From positions 28,501,345 to 28,565,344 of the forward strand of contig OX467089.1 of the NCBI GenBank assembly GCA_950106755.1: a stretch of 64,000 nt of DNA, given 5' to 3'. Below the pieces are notes generated by a model. It ran no database searches. It had not been told where the DNA came from and saw nothing but the letters and a program-made list of their open reading frames with translations. Positions 11,132 through 23,151 of the stretch are shown here, piece after piece. Source of the DNA: Climacium dendroides. Lineage: Eukaryota > Streptophyta > Bryopsida > Hypnales > Climaciaceae. Every line of letters starts with the position of its first letter. Position 1 is the first letter of the stretch. Made by a program: the position numbers and the translations under genes.

Positions 11132-13081
11132 CTAATGCTTTGGCTTCCACCCTTTCCTTGAGCGGCTCCCTGCTTGACTGATAGGTGTCCCTTTCGTACT
11201 TTTAGCTGGCGTAGTCTTCGCTGTAGCTCGAGTCTTGATATGGCGCGTTGCGGGAGACGGATCGCTGTCGTCCTCAGTTCCAGAAGTAGAGTGGGCACTC
11301 TCCTCCTCGGAGTCTTCGATGACTTGAACTTCCTTCTCCTTCTCTGGTGGTGTATCCTCCAATGTTGCGGGTTCGCTTCTCTTTTCCGGCGTGGTCTCTT
11401 GCATATGTGCAAATCCTTTTGGATTAGTCCGAGCCGGATTGGTCATTCCACCGATCCGGTTGATGAGGTCTCCTCTGACTTGCTGTCCCGAAACCTTGAA
11501 TGATCCGGTCATCAAATTCGGCATTGTTTATGACTTGGGAACTTCCGGAGTTGAGAATTTGGGTGGTACCGGAACCGATTTCACGCTGGACTCAGGTTCC
11601 AGTTCCGAAGCTGGCTTCAAATTCAGCTCCGTCATCCGCATCTTGTTGGCGGAAGGCTCGGCTGGTGTAAGTATCCCCCTCCATCCCTCCATCCGAGTTG
11701 CACGATCCGCCACCGGTCTCCCTGGAGTACTCGAAACAAAAGGAAGTTCCAGAAAGGTGGAGAAATCCATCACCTGATTTGGATCGATAGTCGCCAATAG
11801 CTGCTGGATTTCCTTCAAAACTCGCTCTATCCTCGCAGTGAAGTCTACAAGGATGGTCACTACCTTGGTTCCGGTAATGTGGCCTTCCGATATCAGCTTT
11901 GAGTCAAACAAGGCAGCTTTCGTGACGAGGTCAGCTTTGATGTTGACTGCTTCGGATAGATTCTTGACTAGAGCGAGAGCCTCTTTCTCTTTCTCCTTTG
12001 AAGCTACCATTTCCCCTTCCGTCCAATTCACTTGGGCTTGGAGTTGGTTCCGTTCCGCCTCCAACTTTTGGATCCGCTCCTCCCTTCTCTTTAGATCTTC
12101 CAGTTTGGGCAGTCGCTTGACAGCTTCCACAATCTGATCCGGCTCCACCTTCAAAACTTTCGCGGTATCTATTACCAAATCCACCAGGCTGTCGTGGAGT
12201 ACCTTGGCCTCACGTATCCACTCGAGCCCAGCATTGAAAAATGCTGATTCCATTTCCACTTCAGGTCCTTTACTGCACTCTCCCCTCTCCATCGCCGGTG
12301 GCTTGGATCGCGACCTCGGATCGGTTGACTTCCTCTTCTTGTTCCTCGGATCGGTCAAACGTTCCTCGGAAAGTTCCTCCGGATCCGACTCGACCGGATC
12401 TTCCGCCTCCTCTCCGGAAAGTCCGAATGACAGGATCGCCTTTCCGGTGTCATACTAGATTACTTCCACTGCACTCAAAAGTTCATGTTGATGGTACAGA
12501 TGAAACAAGAAGGTGTTAACTGGACTCGCCTTTGCTCGGGTCACATGATCCGCTAACTTAGCTACTATCCCGGCTATGACTCTACCCCAGTGCACCACTT
12601 GGTTCTCCATAGCCCCGAAAATTGTATTGGCCACCGTAATGGTAACCCGTGTTGGTTTTTCCAGATACAAAATGGGAATGATAAATTCTAGTATCCGCCT
12701 ATGTCTCTCGTCCTTGCATTCGCTAATAGCGAATCCGTCCTTAGGGTTTGCAGACCCAATGAACTTCCCAGCTACAAAACGGTCCGTCCTTGATGCTAAC
12801 CCGTTCCCGCTCTTCCAGAATTGATAGACGTCCGCCCAGATATCCTCGGTCCACGCGACTGGCCGCCCTCTCAAAGTGAGCTCATGCTGATTCGGAACAC
12901 CATGAAGTAGTTCCTGAATCATATCTTCACTCTTGAGGTTCCATGGTCGATGTAGTAGACCGACACACCCTAACTTAGTCAAGTCCTCCTCTAACTGCTT
13001 GTGTAGTTCCGAGTTATCCGGAATGGCCGGAGAGATAATCCGGGCAGATACCGCTACCTTCCGTATTGGTCCGGATGCCAT
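11132..13081 (-). pseudogene. LTR-encoded ORF, subfamily A (in the 5' LTR)
   Basis: One frame of 650 codons starts at ATG 13081 and is interrupted only by TAG at 12457-12455 and TAA at 11530-11528. At both places the other A copy has Gln (CAG, CAA), so both are C-to-T changes. Layout: N-terminal block with LGCVGLLHRPW (37-47); core with VAGKFIGSANPKDGFAISEC (103-122), IIPILYLEKPTRVTITVANT (134-153), NTIFGAM and FLFHLYHQHELL (191-202); disordered and coiled-coil middle; KAALFDSK block (~388); Ser/Thr/Glu-rich region; and basic end SRSRKGWKPKH. It is transcribed in the same sense as gag-pol but lies wholly within the LTR. It is not Gag, which this element has separately. The function is unknown. 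Confidence 0.75.
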
Positions 13082-13216
13082 AAGATCTAAGTCAGAACGA
13101 GGGAGAAGTAACCCTGCTTTAGTCGCTAACTCACCACTCTTTCTCTCAACTACTTACACGGACAGTCTCAGAAAAGCAAAACAAGAAAGTGAAGAGGAAA
13201 ACCCTAGGCAAACAGC

Positions 13217-13224
13217 TTAAATAC
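13217..13224 (-). promoter_or_regulatory. TATA-like box of the A LTR
   Basis: TATTTAAG on the minus strand lies about 140 bp upstream of the LTR ORF start (13081) and 275 bp inside the LTR. It fits the U3 promoter position seen in other subfamilies. This is a motif match only. Confidence 0.4.
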
Positions 13225-13497
13225 TAACCCGTCTTCTTACAAAATTCAAGACAACGGCTACAGGTCCGTTGTACTAACGGTATCCTACTTCCGTAGCTAC
13301 GAGACTTATACGGTAGGTTCCTGTGTTCCGGATGGATCCGGATAAGTTCCGGTTACGGGTTGTGCCGGAACGCTTATTTCCTAATTCGAGTTATCTTACC
13401 CAAAAATCACGTTCTAACTATGAAATTTTTTATTTTTCCTATTTTTTGCACCTACTTCTTGTATTATTGATCCGTTTCCGGATTCCGGATTCCCACA

Positions 13498-14640
13498 GTT
13501 TCAATGAGTTGAAACTTCTTTTACTTCGAGCAGGAATAATCACTATGCCACAATAGGCATGTGCAGAACTTCATATGTATTTCAATGGTATTTTATTAAT
13601 ACATTTAAAATACCATTAAATTGATGGGAAGTAAAGAAAAATGGAAGCTTGAAAACTAGAATTGAAAGCAATAATGTAGTTATGAAAATATGAATATGAA
13701 TGACATTTTCTTTTCCTTCTTTTTTCGTTTGCATTTTTTTTTTGAATTGTATTTTTCATTTCTTTTCTCTTTCTCATTTGGTTTTCCATTAGTATTTCCA
13801 TTCTTCTTGAAATTGACTTTCATTTGTTTCATCATGCACTTGTATGTTTTTTTATTTTTTTCCTATCCTAAATCCATAGTATTTTTTTTCCTCCACTGTT
13901 ACTTGTATTTCATTTTAGTTTTCTATTTTGTATCATTTAGTACCCTCCTTTCTACATTTTACTTCCCTTTTCTTTTTTTTGGTTTTCCTTTTCTTTTCCA
14001 TGTCATTTCTTTTTCTTAGTTGCTTACCCATTTTCTAGGAAGATGTCTTATGTGTATCATATTTTTTTTTCACTTCAGTAATTACTCCATTAGGTTGGAG
14101 TATATTAGCGAGAGGTGTATGAGACTATAATGTGATGGCCCGAGTTCAAATCCCGTGAGGCCCCAAATTATGCCGTTGGGCACAATCTCTATATTGAGCT
14201 AAGTCTTAAGAGTTCATCTAGAGTAGCTATAGTGGAGGCTAGGTAATGTCCATCAAATATTTTTTAGAGTATTCTTTGCTAAACTAATTATATTTTTTCC
14301 TATAAATGATTGGTGACTCTATAAATGATTGGTGACTCTATAAATGATTGTTAGTTCTGCACATGGTGAATTGGAACTACATGCCTAAATATATACTAAT
14401 GTTTAAGGAAATTTTCACATTTCAAATGGTCATTATTGAAATAATTTTTTTCTAAAAATTCACAGTTATAGGTGGATTGGTCATAGGTCCCAAATTTTAC
14501 TAAAAATAGTAATTAAAGTCTTTTTTTGAAAAAAAAATTGATTTTCTATTTTTTGTTTTTTTTAACAATTTTTGGGGCTCCACGCCCACAAGGCCTACGC
14601 TTGCAACTTACAAACTCGCCGCTCAAGGCTTGCATGCTAG
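13498..14640. other. AT-rich intergenic stretch
   Basis: No gene is seen. The stretch is T-rich on the plus strand with several low-complexity pyrimidine runs (13700-14030). A 12-bp inverted repeat AATGGTATTTTA / TAAAATACCATT lies at 13583-13616. A pol III B-box-like GTTCAAATC sits at 14144-14152 without a convincing tRNA fold. A 19-bp tandem repeat is listed separately. Confidence 0.5.
14301..14352 (+). repeat. 19-bp tandem repeat, 2.7 copies
   Basis: The unit TATAAATGATTGGTGACTC is repeated at 14301 and 14320, with a partial third copy at 14339. The copies are identical over the shared part, so the expansion is recent. Confidence 0.85.
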
Positions 14641-14644
14641 CGTC

Positions 14645-15800
14645 GTTGACTTGAAAGGCCAATCCTAAAATGTCATGGAATTTGCACATACAAAAATGAA
14701 AGCACAATGAATGTGGAAGTTACAAATGCTCCAAGAATTCATTTTAAATTTCATAAAGTCTTCCATAATGCAAATTCGAAGGGAATGCGTCACAACTTTA
14801 TTTTTTGAAGAAGTAGCCTACTATGTACTTTAAGGTCCCAAACTCAAATCTCATGGAATTTGCACATACAAATCTTTCTCTTTAAAATGTAAAAGATCCA
14901 AATGTTTGAAGGCATCATTTTCATATTGTAACAATTTATTTTATGGTGCAAAATTCTCACACATTCCCTTTTTGAAAGGGAATGTGTGAGAATTTTTGTT
15001 TCAAAAATTAAACTTAATTTATACATTAAAGGCCAAACTTAAAATCTCATGGACATTGCATGTGAAAAAATGAAAGCAAATAAATGTAAGATTTGCAAAT
15101 GTTGTAAGCCTTCATTTTAAAATTGCTATAATTTTTGTCATTGTGCGAATTTGGAGGGAATGCATGAGAATTTTTAATAAAGAACTTACACCTACCATGT
15201 ACTTTAAGGGCCATACCTAAAATCTCATAGAATTTGCATGTTAAAAAAACAAAAAAAACAAAATGTACAAGTTGCAAATGTTGAAAACATGATTTTCAAA
15301 TTGCAATAATTTATTTCATGGTGCAAATGTGAAGGCAATGAGTGATAGTTTTAGTTCTTAAAATCAGCCATGCTTAGTACTTTAAAGTCCAAACCTAAAA
15401 TGGCATGCAATTCTCATGTAGAAAATTGAAAAGAAAAGAAAATGTAAAAGTTGCAAATGCTTCAAAAATTGATTTTCAATTTCAGCAAGTGTTTGCCATA
15501 GTGCACATTCAAAGGGAATGCGTCGTGATTTTATTTTTTTTAAAAGTAGTGTGCCCAGTGCTTGAAGTGCCAAAACTCAAATCTCTTAAAAATTGCACGT
15601 ACAAATGTCAAAGCAAAAAAATGTAAAAGTTGCAAGTGCTTCAAGATATGATTTTCAAATTTCAACTTGTTATTTCATGGCACAAATCTAAAGGGAATGA
15701 ATGAGTTTTTTTTTAAATTAGCTTTGCCATGTATTGCAAATGCCAAACATAAAATGTCATGGAATTTGTACATACTAAAATCCATAACTATGTTATATGA
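14645..15800 (+). repeat. Tandem array 1, ~175-bp unit, about 7 copies
   Basis: An anchor like CTTTAAAGGCCAAACCTAAA followed by ATCTCATGGAATTTGCA recurs near 14652, 14826, 15026, 15200, 15379, 15558 and 15733, with spacings of roughly 174-200 bp. Within each unit the order is GCATGTACAAAAATGAAAGC, AAATGTAAAAGTTGCAAATG, TTTCATGGTGCAAAT, GAAGGGAATGCGTGA. Copies are clearly diverged, so the array is old. A related block continues at 19985-20560, on the far side of the E LTR. Confidence 0.75.
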
Positions 15801-16204
15801 ACTAAGTTTTTATGTATCTCCAATGATCAATTTCATTTTCTCCTTATCAATCTAAAAGTCAACTTTACAAGGTTCAAAATTACAAAATCAACCCTCAACA
15901 AACTACATAACTATAATTACATTTATTTTGGGGGTAAGATGTATAATTTGTGTTATATATTTTTTGAGACAAGAAATTGATATGAGAAATTCTATAATAC
16001 TTTAAAATTCATAACTACATAGTACACTTCTATGTACACTAACTCACTAAGCCATTCCATGTTCGTGCCCAATCACTACCAAAATTCATAAAATGTGAAG
16101 GTAATTACAAGGTATGAAGCCCCATGATTGGATTCATGATCATTCATAGCCCCATTGTATAAGCCATAACTAATTTGAATTACTCCATGATGTAAGTCAA
16201 TAGT
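15801..16204. other. AT-rich intergenic stretch
   Basis: No ORF or clear repeat unit is seen. This is diverged sequence at the edge of the tandem array, ending at the target site ATAGT (16200-16204) of the E LTR. Confidence 0.5.
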
Positions 16205-17401
16205 TGTCGCAGTACAAGGTAAGTAATTTCCCTGTTATACTCTCCAAAACCACTCTAGAGTATAACTAAGTGACTCTAAAGGTCGAACCTACGAGATCCT
16301 ATGAAGTATCTAGCTTCATTAAGCATTTTAGGCTAGGTTAGTACACAACCCTACTTTCCGGTTCTAAACCTAATACCGAAAACACTGTAATACCCGGAAA
16401 GCTGAGGGATGGCTTTCTACCACCATTCCGGTCCGTACAACACCAACACCCCAGAATCCTACAAAATCCGATCTTGGTTACCTCTGTGGACCAATTCGCT
16501 TCAGTCTATCTATATACCTCTTTAATCCGATCCGGTTTAATTTAACCTCTGTTTTACCATCAAAGGGGTCGCCTCTTGGTTTTCAGAGTGGTAGGCCCAC
16601 CACTCCTTCCGGAATTTATAGTGGATGAAGACCCACTTTCCTATCTCCTAATTTGCTAACTATTACGGATCCGGTTTAATCCTTCACAACAACTCGGGCA
16701 ATAGCCCGGATTGCAGGTCATGCAAAGCCCCCCCCCCCGTACGATCCTCTGATACTACAACGACCTTGGGCACTCGTTTCTATCCATGCGAAGTTAGGTG
16801 GTTACAAGTAAACCCGTCCATTCCAACACCTACTAAAGCTATTCCGTTTACCAACTAGGGTAGTGAGACCTCAGAGGAGATTGGACACTCAACCGGATTT
16901 CCCACCCAGGAGTTCTAGCGCGACTAAGGAATCCCTCCCTATCCGCCTAGCCTAACAACGGTTTTCTCACTCGGAATCTCGGAGCTCTAGATGTGCTAAG
17001 GAACTGAAGCGCACTCCCAACTCTTTACTACCCACTCACATACACTTAGAAAAATAAAATAAAATGCACCAAGGGGAGGAAAAATCACTACAACTCTACT
17101 CCTGCCCTTCCTTACTTCCGGTCACACAGCACTTACACGTGCTCACTCACACGGAGAAAACATACAACAAGGAAGCAATATAGGAGAACACAAGGAAATT
17201 TGCAAATGAAAATTTTTCTACCCTCTCCCTCTCTAGGGACTGGTTTATATACAAAACTCTAAAGTACAAAAAGGCAAAAAGTGCCACGAAATCCTACCGC
17301 ACTTTCAAGCTGGACTTCTAATCCTACCTACTACCTTGCCAGATTGGAACAGAATCCGGATCCGTTCTTACTCCCTCTAGTATGTACAAACTTTAACTAA
17401 T

Positions 17402-19072
17402 TTACAATCCTAAACCTAAGGTGGGAGTCTTCTGCCCGGCTTCCATCCCTTCAAAAATTTCAGTCAGGTTCCGACTTTGTTCTCCATCCGTAGGTTTAGG
17501 AACCGGCTCGCCTTGACCGGAATTGGGCATAGATTCCAGATCAATGGTGGTCGCTGGTATGTTGGCCGGTTTGGTGGCTTGTTCAAATGCCTTGGACTTA
17601 TGAGTCCTATCCTTTCCCTCCTCAGCAACTGACTCATCTAGAAATGATTCCGGTAGGGAGATATCCGAAAGATGGATCTCCTTAAGCCACGTAATTCCCG
17701 TCAGCTTCCGGCTATTCTCGTCAATCCGATCCGCCAATGTCTTTGCCTCCATCATCACTGTTTCAATCCACTTGGAGTAATCTGTGAGAATCCTCACTAT
17801 CCTAGAACCGGATAGTTTCTTCTCCTTTTGAACTTTCTCATCAAATAGTTTAGCCTTGGTGGCGGCCATCCCGGATACTCCTAGGGTGTCCTTCACCTAC
17901 TCAGCTACCTTCCGAGTTTCCTCCGCCATCTCCCAAGTGGCGGCCATATCCTCCTTCAAGGCAAAGTTTTCCACCTTCAAAGTATCCACTTCCTTCTGCA
18001 GACGGATTAACTCTTCCTCCTACCTCCGGAACTCGACCAGATCGGTAATGCAGTCTGCTACCTTCTCTGGCAACTTGCTATCCGGTGGCACCCCCACCAG
18101 CTTTCCGATCGCTTCTAGGGTCCGGTACTTGACCTCCCAATCCGCTCATACACTGTAGAGGATGGATATTAAATTGCTGAATGGATCTTGTGGATCCAAT
18201 TTTTCTTCAACGACAGCCTTCCGTTTTCCTTCCAAAGTTGACATGCCGATATTTGGTGGTGTCCCTCGCTTGTGGAGAGGCATCGTCTTCTGTCGCTTGA
18301 TCGGCGGCAACACTTCTTCTTCTTCCTCCTCCGATTCCAAATCCAATCCAGGAACGGATTCCACCTCTTCGTCTTCCTCTGACTCTTCGTATTTCAGAAG
18401 AGCTCCCTAGGTCTTCCACTCCTTCTCCTCCTCATTTGTCAAGAGCTGGTGGTTGTGGTACAGGTGGTAGAGGTAGGGGCATATTGGAGTAGCCCTACTC
18501 TTCCCTGTCCTCCCAATGAGCTGGGTAACCAGATCAAAAATAATCTGAGCCCAATCCACGTTCCAGGTTCTGCATAGGGAACCAAAAATGGTGTTTCCAA
18601 GGGTGATCATCACCCTTGTCAGTTTCTCCGAATGAAGGACCGGAATCAGGAACTTAAGGAGACGACGATGTCGGTCATCTATACAATCCTCAACTGCAAA
18701 TCCATCCTTAGGGTTGGGGACACCATGGAACTTGCCCCGGATGAAATCATCCTTTCGGCTGGCCATTCCAAGACCCCCTACCCAAAAACCATACACTGCC
18801 CTCCAGACCTCTTTAGTCCAAAGGGACGGATTCCCTCTCAAGGTGTTGTTTAACTCGTTGGACAACTTGCCTAAGAGTTCCTTCACCACCCACTCATCTC
18901 AGAATCCCCAGGGTTTCTCGGCAAATCCTTGGCAACCCATAGAAGTTAAGTCTTCTATGAATTGGGCCTTTTCCTGATTGTCGGAGGGGCTCACCGGAAC
19001 TACCTTCCGGAGCTTTACCTCGACCGGAACTGAATTAGCCAACCCCGCTCTCTTCCTACGGATCAGCGGCAT
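17402..19072 (-). pseudogene. LTR-encoded ORF, subfamily E (copy 1)
   Basis: One frame of 557 codons starts at ATG 19072 (MPLIRRKRAG), aligned with the starts of the F and other E copies. It has in-frame stops near 18899, 18407, 18146, 18020 and 17897 and no frameshift that I see. Landmarks: MGCQGFAEKPWGF; core GKFHGVPNPKDGFAVEDC, LIPVLHSEKLTRVMITLGNT, NTIFGSL, VDWAQIIFDLV and TPICPYLYHLYHNHQLLT; acidic linker; coiled coil; TKAKLFDEK block; and a Ser/Pro-rich end. The pattern of isolated stops in an otherwise continuous frame says it was coding until recently on the element's time scale. Confidence 0.72.
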
Positions 19073-19304
19073 GGGGTCGGGTCCTCTCACACGGATTCCT
19101 TACCGATTCTACCTCACCCTCTCCTAGCCGCATGTCCCATTCCTCACTTTCTCTCTCCGATCTCAACCAGAAGTAGTTTCACACACTATCAAACCCTAGT
19201 AGAAGTATTTTCTTATACCACACGAAGGCACAGGGCGCTGAAAACCACACAAGGAGCGCCTAAATCACGAGGAAATGAAAAGAGATAAGAGTGGCAAGTT
19301 TAGT

Positions 19305-19312
19305 CTTTAAAT
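19305..19312 (-). promoter_or_regulatory. TATA-like box of the E LTR (copy 1)
   Basis: TATTTAAA on the minus strand lies about 235 bp upstream of the ORF start at 19072. It aligns with the better TATATAAA of the second E copy (38655-38662). Confidence 0.45.
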
Positions 19313-19560
19313 AGTCTCAGGCACCACCTTGGTCATTATGACTATTTTCGGTTTTGGCGGCTTAACATCTAGTCTAACCCTAATCTGGTTCATAGGTTAA
19401 TTTCAGATGGGTTTTCGGTTTCCACCAATTTGAACTTTGGACTAGATTGGATCTGGTCTATCTACTATTTCATTTTTCGTATATATTTCCGGTTTTCCTA
19501 CAACTTGTACTCAGATCCGGTTCCTCTTCACTAATTTCCGCTCCAAATTCTAGATAAGCT

Positions 19561-19712
19561 CACTAGTAGAAAACGCTGAAATTTCTGTTGTTTCGGTGAC
19601 GTTGTTTTGGTCACCGAACAACAGATTTCTGTAAATTTCAGCAGAAATCTGTTGTTCGGTGACCAAAACAACGTCACCGAAACAACAGAAATTTCAGCGT
19701 TTTCTACTAGTG
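19561..19712. mobile_element. CACTA-type foldback MITE with perfect 71-bp arms
   Basis: The element begins CACTAGTAGAAAACGC and ends in the exact reverse complement. The arms (19561-19631 and 19642-19712) are perfectly complementary around a 10-nt loop. It is flanked by GCT on both sides (19558-19560, 19713-19715), the 3-bp target duplication expected for CACTA (En/Spm) elements. CACTA-N-AGAAAA ends are typical of plant CACTA transposons. It has no coding capacity and lies in the U3 of an E LTR. Transcribed, it would form a long perfect hairpin. Confidence 0.92.
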
Positions 19713-19744
19713 GCTAAACACAACCAAAAATTCACGTTGCGACA

Positions 19745-20580
19745 ATAATACTCTTGAATGGCAATCATACTTGCAATCACATTGTTTATAGACATGTTTG
19801 GTAATGTGTTTGGAAAGCTATCATGATGTATTTTATGCATTATTATGCTTCAACTTCCAATTGGAAATAAGGACACTTAATTATGCAATATATGTAAAGA
19901 TATGGAAGAAAATTGAGAAACCTATTGTAATTGTTTAAGTGCAATGTATAGGACTAGGAATGACAATAATTTTAGAAACCAATTTCTTGTAATTTAATGC
20001 CCCATTATTCGGAAATAAAAAATTTTATATGTAAAAAATGATAGGAAAACAAATGTATACATGCATTGCAAACATGCTACACATATTCCATTTCTTAATA
20101 TTCCATGATTGTAGTCATTTTTGTGCAATGTATGAGAAATTTTTTTAAAGATCAAAATAATGTAGGTCCAAAACTTTAAGGATGTAGAGTTTAATTTTGA
20201 ATTAGGAAAGGGTTTTAAGGTTAAGGGGTTAAAATTTTGGAACATGATTTTCAAAGTGCAATAATTTATTTCATGAAGTTTGTGTCAAGGGAATGTGTGA
20301 AAATTTTTATTTTTAAATATTAGACCTACCCTCCACTATAAAGGCCAAGCTCTTTAATCTCATAAAAATTGCATGTATAAAAAACAAAGCAAAAAAATGT
20401 AAAAGCTGCAAATGCTCCAATATATCATTTTGAAATTGAAAAAATTTAATTAATGGAGAAAATTTGAAGGGAATGTGTGGTTGTATTCTTTCTTAAAATC
20501 AATCATGGCCTATACTTTAAAGTCAAAACCAAATTGTTATGGAATTAGCCATGATTGTATTTTAAGTACCTAGCAATTGA
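19745..20580 (+). repeat. Continuation of tandem array 1 (about 3-4 diverged units)
   Basis: Unit landmarks recur: TTCATGAAGTTTGTG with GGGAATGTGTGA near 20270-20300, TATAAAGGCCAAGCTC near 20338, CTTTAAAGTCAAAACC near 20515. The spacing is about 180 bp. These match the array at 14645-15800. The first ~240 bp after the E LTR are too diverged to assign. No ORF of interest. Confidence 0.6.
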
Positions 20581-21016
20581 ATCTCATAGAAATTCTTAAT
20601 GAATATTCAAATCACTCATACTTCTTTCCGTTACAGGTAGTAGTACAATTTATTCTTATTCTATCACCCACAAATCACATTGCAATTATGTTTTTTTTGT
20701 AATTGTTGCAGCACAGGGTAAGTGAAATTCCCTATTATGCTCACAAAAACCACTTTAAAGTATAACAAAGTGACTCTAAAGATCGAATCCAAGAGACTCT
20801 GTGAAGTGTTTCATATTGCTAGACAGTTTGGGGGTAAATGTCAATACAAATCCTTTCATTTCACTCCGGCTTTCCCTTCCCCCAAGACCAGATAACGCCT
20901 TTGACCAATGATCACTAATCCGGACTGTATTTCTACTTGATCCAAACCACGATCCGGTCACTCAATCAACTCAAAACCATCCGGACTCAACACATTTGTT
21001 CGGATTTCACTACTAA

Positions 21017-22136
21017 CACTAGAAGAAAAAGCAGGGTTTTGCAACTGCGGTTTGCGACTGGTTTGTAGTTGTATCGGACGTTTGCGACTTGGTGATATTC
21101 TAGAGTCCGCAGTCGCAGTGGACAAGTCGCATGAGTTGCATTGCAGTCGCGAGGTTGTTTGTCATTCGATAGGCAATGGAGAACTTCGTCGATGAACTAT
21201 TGTGACGTGGTTGCTGATGTGGAAGTTATTTCACTTATTTGTGTGCAACTGGTTTGCAATTGACATACAACTGGTGTGCAACTCATTTGCGACTAGAGTG
21301 CAACTGGTTTGCGATTGACATACAACTATTTTGCAATTGGTGTGCAACTAGTTTGCGATTGATGTGCAACTCGTTTGCGACTAGTGTGCAACTAGTTTGT
21401 GATTGACATACAACTGGTTTGCAACTAGTGTGCAACTAGTTTGCGATTGATGTGCAACTCGTTTGCGATTAGTGTGCAACTGGTTTGCGATTGATATACA
21501 ACTGATTTGCAATTAGTTTGCGACTTGGTTATAATTTATAGAGTTGTAGATTATAGAAATCTACAAATTGTAGAAATCTACAAAATATATAAATATTAGA
21601 ATTTCACTATCAAAATTCATTACACAAGAATGCTATAACTTACCATTCTTATCTGTTCAAGCTGATGGTATTCTTGACAATCGATATGGGACAATTGAAT
21701 CGATTTTCAGTCATGTTCTAGTTGCATTGCACTTGTTCTCTAGTTGCATTTGAATCGTTTTTTAGTTGCACTGTAGTCGGGCTCTAGTTGCATTATAGTT
21801 GATTCCTAGTTGCATTTGAGTCATTTCTAAGTTGCAATCTTCTAGTTTTTAGTTGCAGCCTGTAATCAGAGCGATTGCATTTTTCCACGGTAGACTCTAC
21901 TTCGCGGATAGCTGTCCACATGGACAACTGCGATGAATACTGGATGTAGAATACCTCATGTCAGTTCTTCTGTTACAATATCGTAACCCTATTCTTTATT
22001 TTCCGACTACTTTGCGACTACAACTACATGCACATGAAATTTGGTGCAAATACAGAGGGCTACAGTCGCATCTCAGTTGTATAGGACACATAGTCGCATC
22101 TCAGTGGGTTGCAACGGACACGTTTTTCTTCTAGTG
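21017..22136. mobile_element. Non-autonomous CACTA transposon, 1,120 bp
   Basis: Both ends are CACTAGAAGAAAAA in inverted orientation (14 bp) and both flanks are TAA (21014-21016, 22137-22139), the 3-bp duplication of CACTA elements. The left subterminal region (21240-21530) is packed with units built from GTGTGCAACTGGTTTGCGA and GACATACAACT. The right side (21715-21860) carries the motif inverted as TAGTTGCA. Such subterminal repeats are the usual transposase-binding sites. No transposase ORF is present, so it depends on another element. The terminal arms resemble those of the foldback at 19561 only over the first ~14 bp. Confidence 0.92.
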
Positions 22137-23151
22137 TAAGGCCAAAGATCTATTTTTCCTCAGTTTCCATTCTTCTTTCTATTCTTGTTTCACTTAGCCT
22201 CTGTTGGCACTTCAGAGGGATCCGCCACTTGTTTTTTAGAGAGGTAGGCCCACCACTCCTTCTGGAACTTATAGTGATGGAAAACTCACTTGACTAATTT
22301 AATCTCCTATTCTAATAGGACCCACTTTGATCTTTCACAACTAACCCGAAATGAAACCGGTTTGTAGGTCACACAAAATCCCCTATATGATGCTCTCCAA
22401 CTACAACGACCTTAGTACTTCTTCTAATCTGTGCGAAATTAAGGTGGCTATAAGTGCATTCGCCCATACTAGTACAATCCAGAGCTCTTCCATTTACTAT
22501 TTCAGATGGCAAGACCCCTCAAGCGATCGAATGCTAAACCAGATATCCCATCCGATAGCTCTAGTACACTTAAGAATCCCTTTCCTAACTGCCTAGCCTA
22601 ACACTGGCTATCTCACTCGGAATAATGAACTCTAAATCTACTGAGGTGCAATGACTCACTCCCAACGTTTACAACCTGTTCACATGGACATACAATCAAA
22701 GGAAAGCACCAAGGGAAGAAATTCCTCTCACACTCCGCTCATCAATACTCAATCTCTCATTCACTCACCCGGCCACTCTTTGGAAAGGCCAGAAAACAAT
22801 AGAAAATACAAAGATACATAGAATATGCAAGGGAAAGATTCCCAATCTCAGTCTTGAGACTTGAATTATATACAAAGTTTTTACAAAAAGTGATCCAGAA
22901 AATTCGGCATTGATACGGCTGAGATTTTCGGATCTAATCTCTTCCTAATTTTTCGGAATAAGGTCCGGTCTAACAAAATTTCCTACTTCTAAATTCCTAA
23001 CTACCTATTTAACCTATGGGGGTCCACCACTATCTAGAGTAGCATGTGGCGATACTTCACTAAGATTCTTATTCTTTTCTCCCTCTTTCAGAATGTATTC
23101 CAATTTCACAGGGAAGGTCTTCCATGTCCTTAATTGACATTGGAGCTCCTA

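Larger units (their letters stand above)
9954..13497 (-). mobile_element. 5' LTR of the gag-pol element, subfamily A (3,544 bp)
   Basis: The right edge (LTR start, minus strand) reads TGTGGGAATCCGGAATCC. The left edge (LTR end) reads GCGCGTACGACA and is next to the primer-binding site. The solo copy at 34961-38502 has the same ends and is 3,542 bp long. A TATA-like TATTTAA lies at 13217-13224, upstream of the internal ORF. The shared box is at 10382-10425 and the stem-loop at 10208-10228. The partner 3' LTR and 3' target duplication are missing because the element is truncated at about 5703. Confidence 0.88.
16205..19744 (-). mobile_element. Solo LTR, subfamily E (copy 1)
   Basis: Minus-strand ends are TGTCGCAACGTGAATTTTTG (right, 19744) and ...CTTGTACTGCGACA (left, 16205), forming a TGTCGCA terminal inverted repeat. 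Flanks are ATAGT (left) and ATAAT (right), a 5-bp target duplication with one mismatch. Net length without the 152-bp foldback and its 3-bp duplication is 3,385 bp, close to the 3,409 bp of the other E copy. The shared box is at 16712-16764 and the stem-loop, one arm decayed, at 16546-16566. It is inserted near tandem array 1. Confidence 0.85.

Noticed and set aside
13690..14019. Open frame of 109 codons rich in Phe
   Set aside because: It is a by-product of long T/C-rich low-complexity DNA, with no domain or paralogue.
14085..14165. Possible tRNA gene or tRNA-derived SINE
   Set aside because: A B-box-like GTTCAAATC (14144-14152) and a weak A-box-like TTAGCGAGAGG are present, but no cloverleaf or acceptor stem forms and no target duplication was found.
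21240..21530. CRISPR-like alternation of repeats
   Set aside because: The repeats are subterminal motifs of a CACTA transposon in a plant genome; unit length and spacing are irregular and no cas genes exist.
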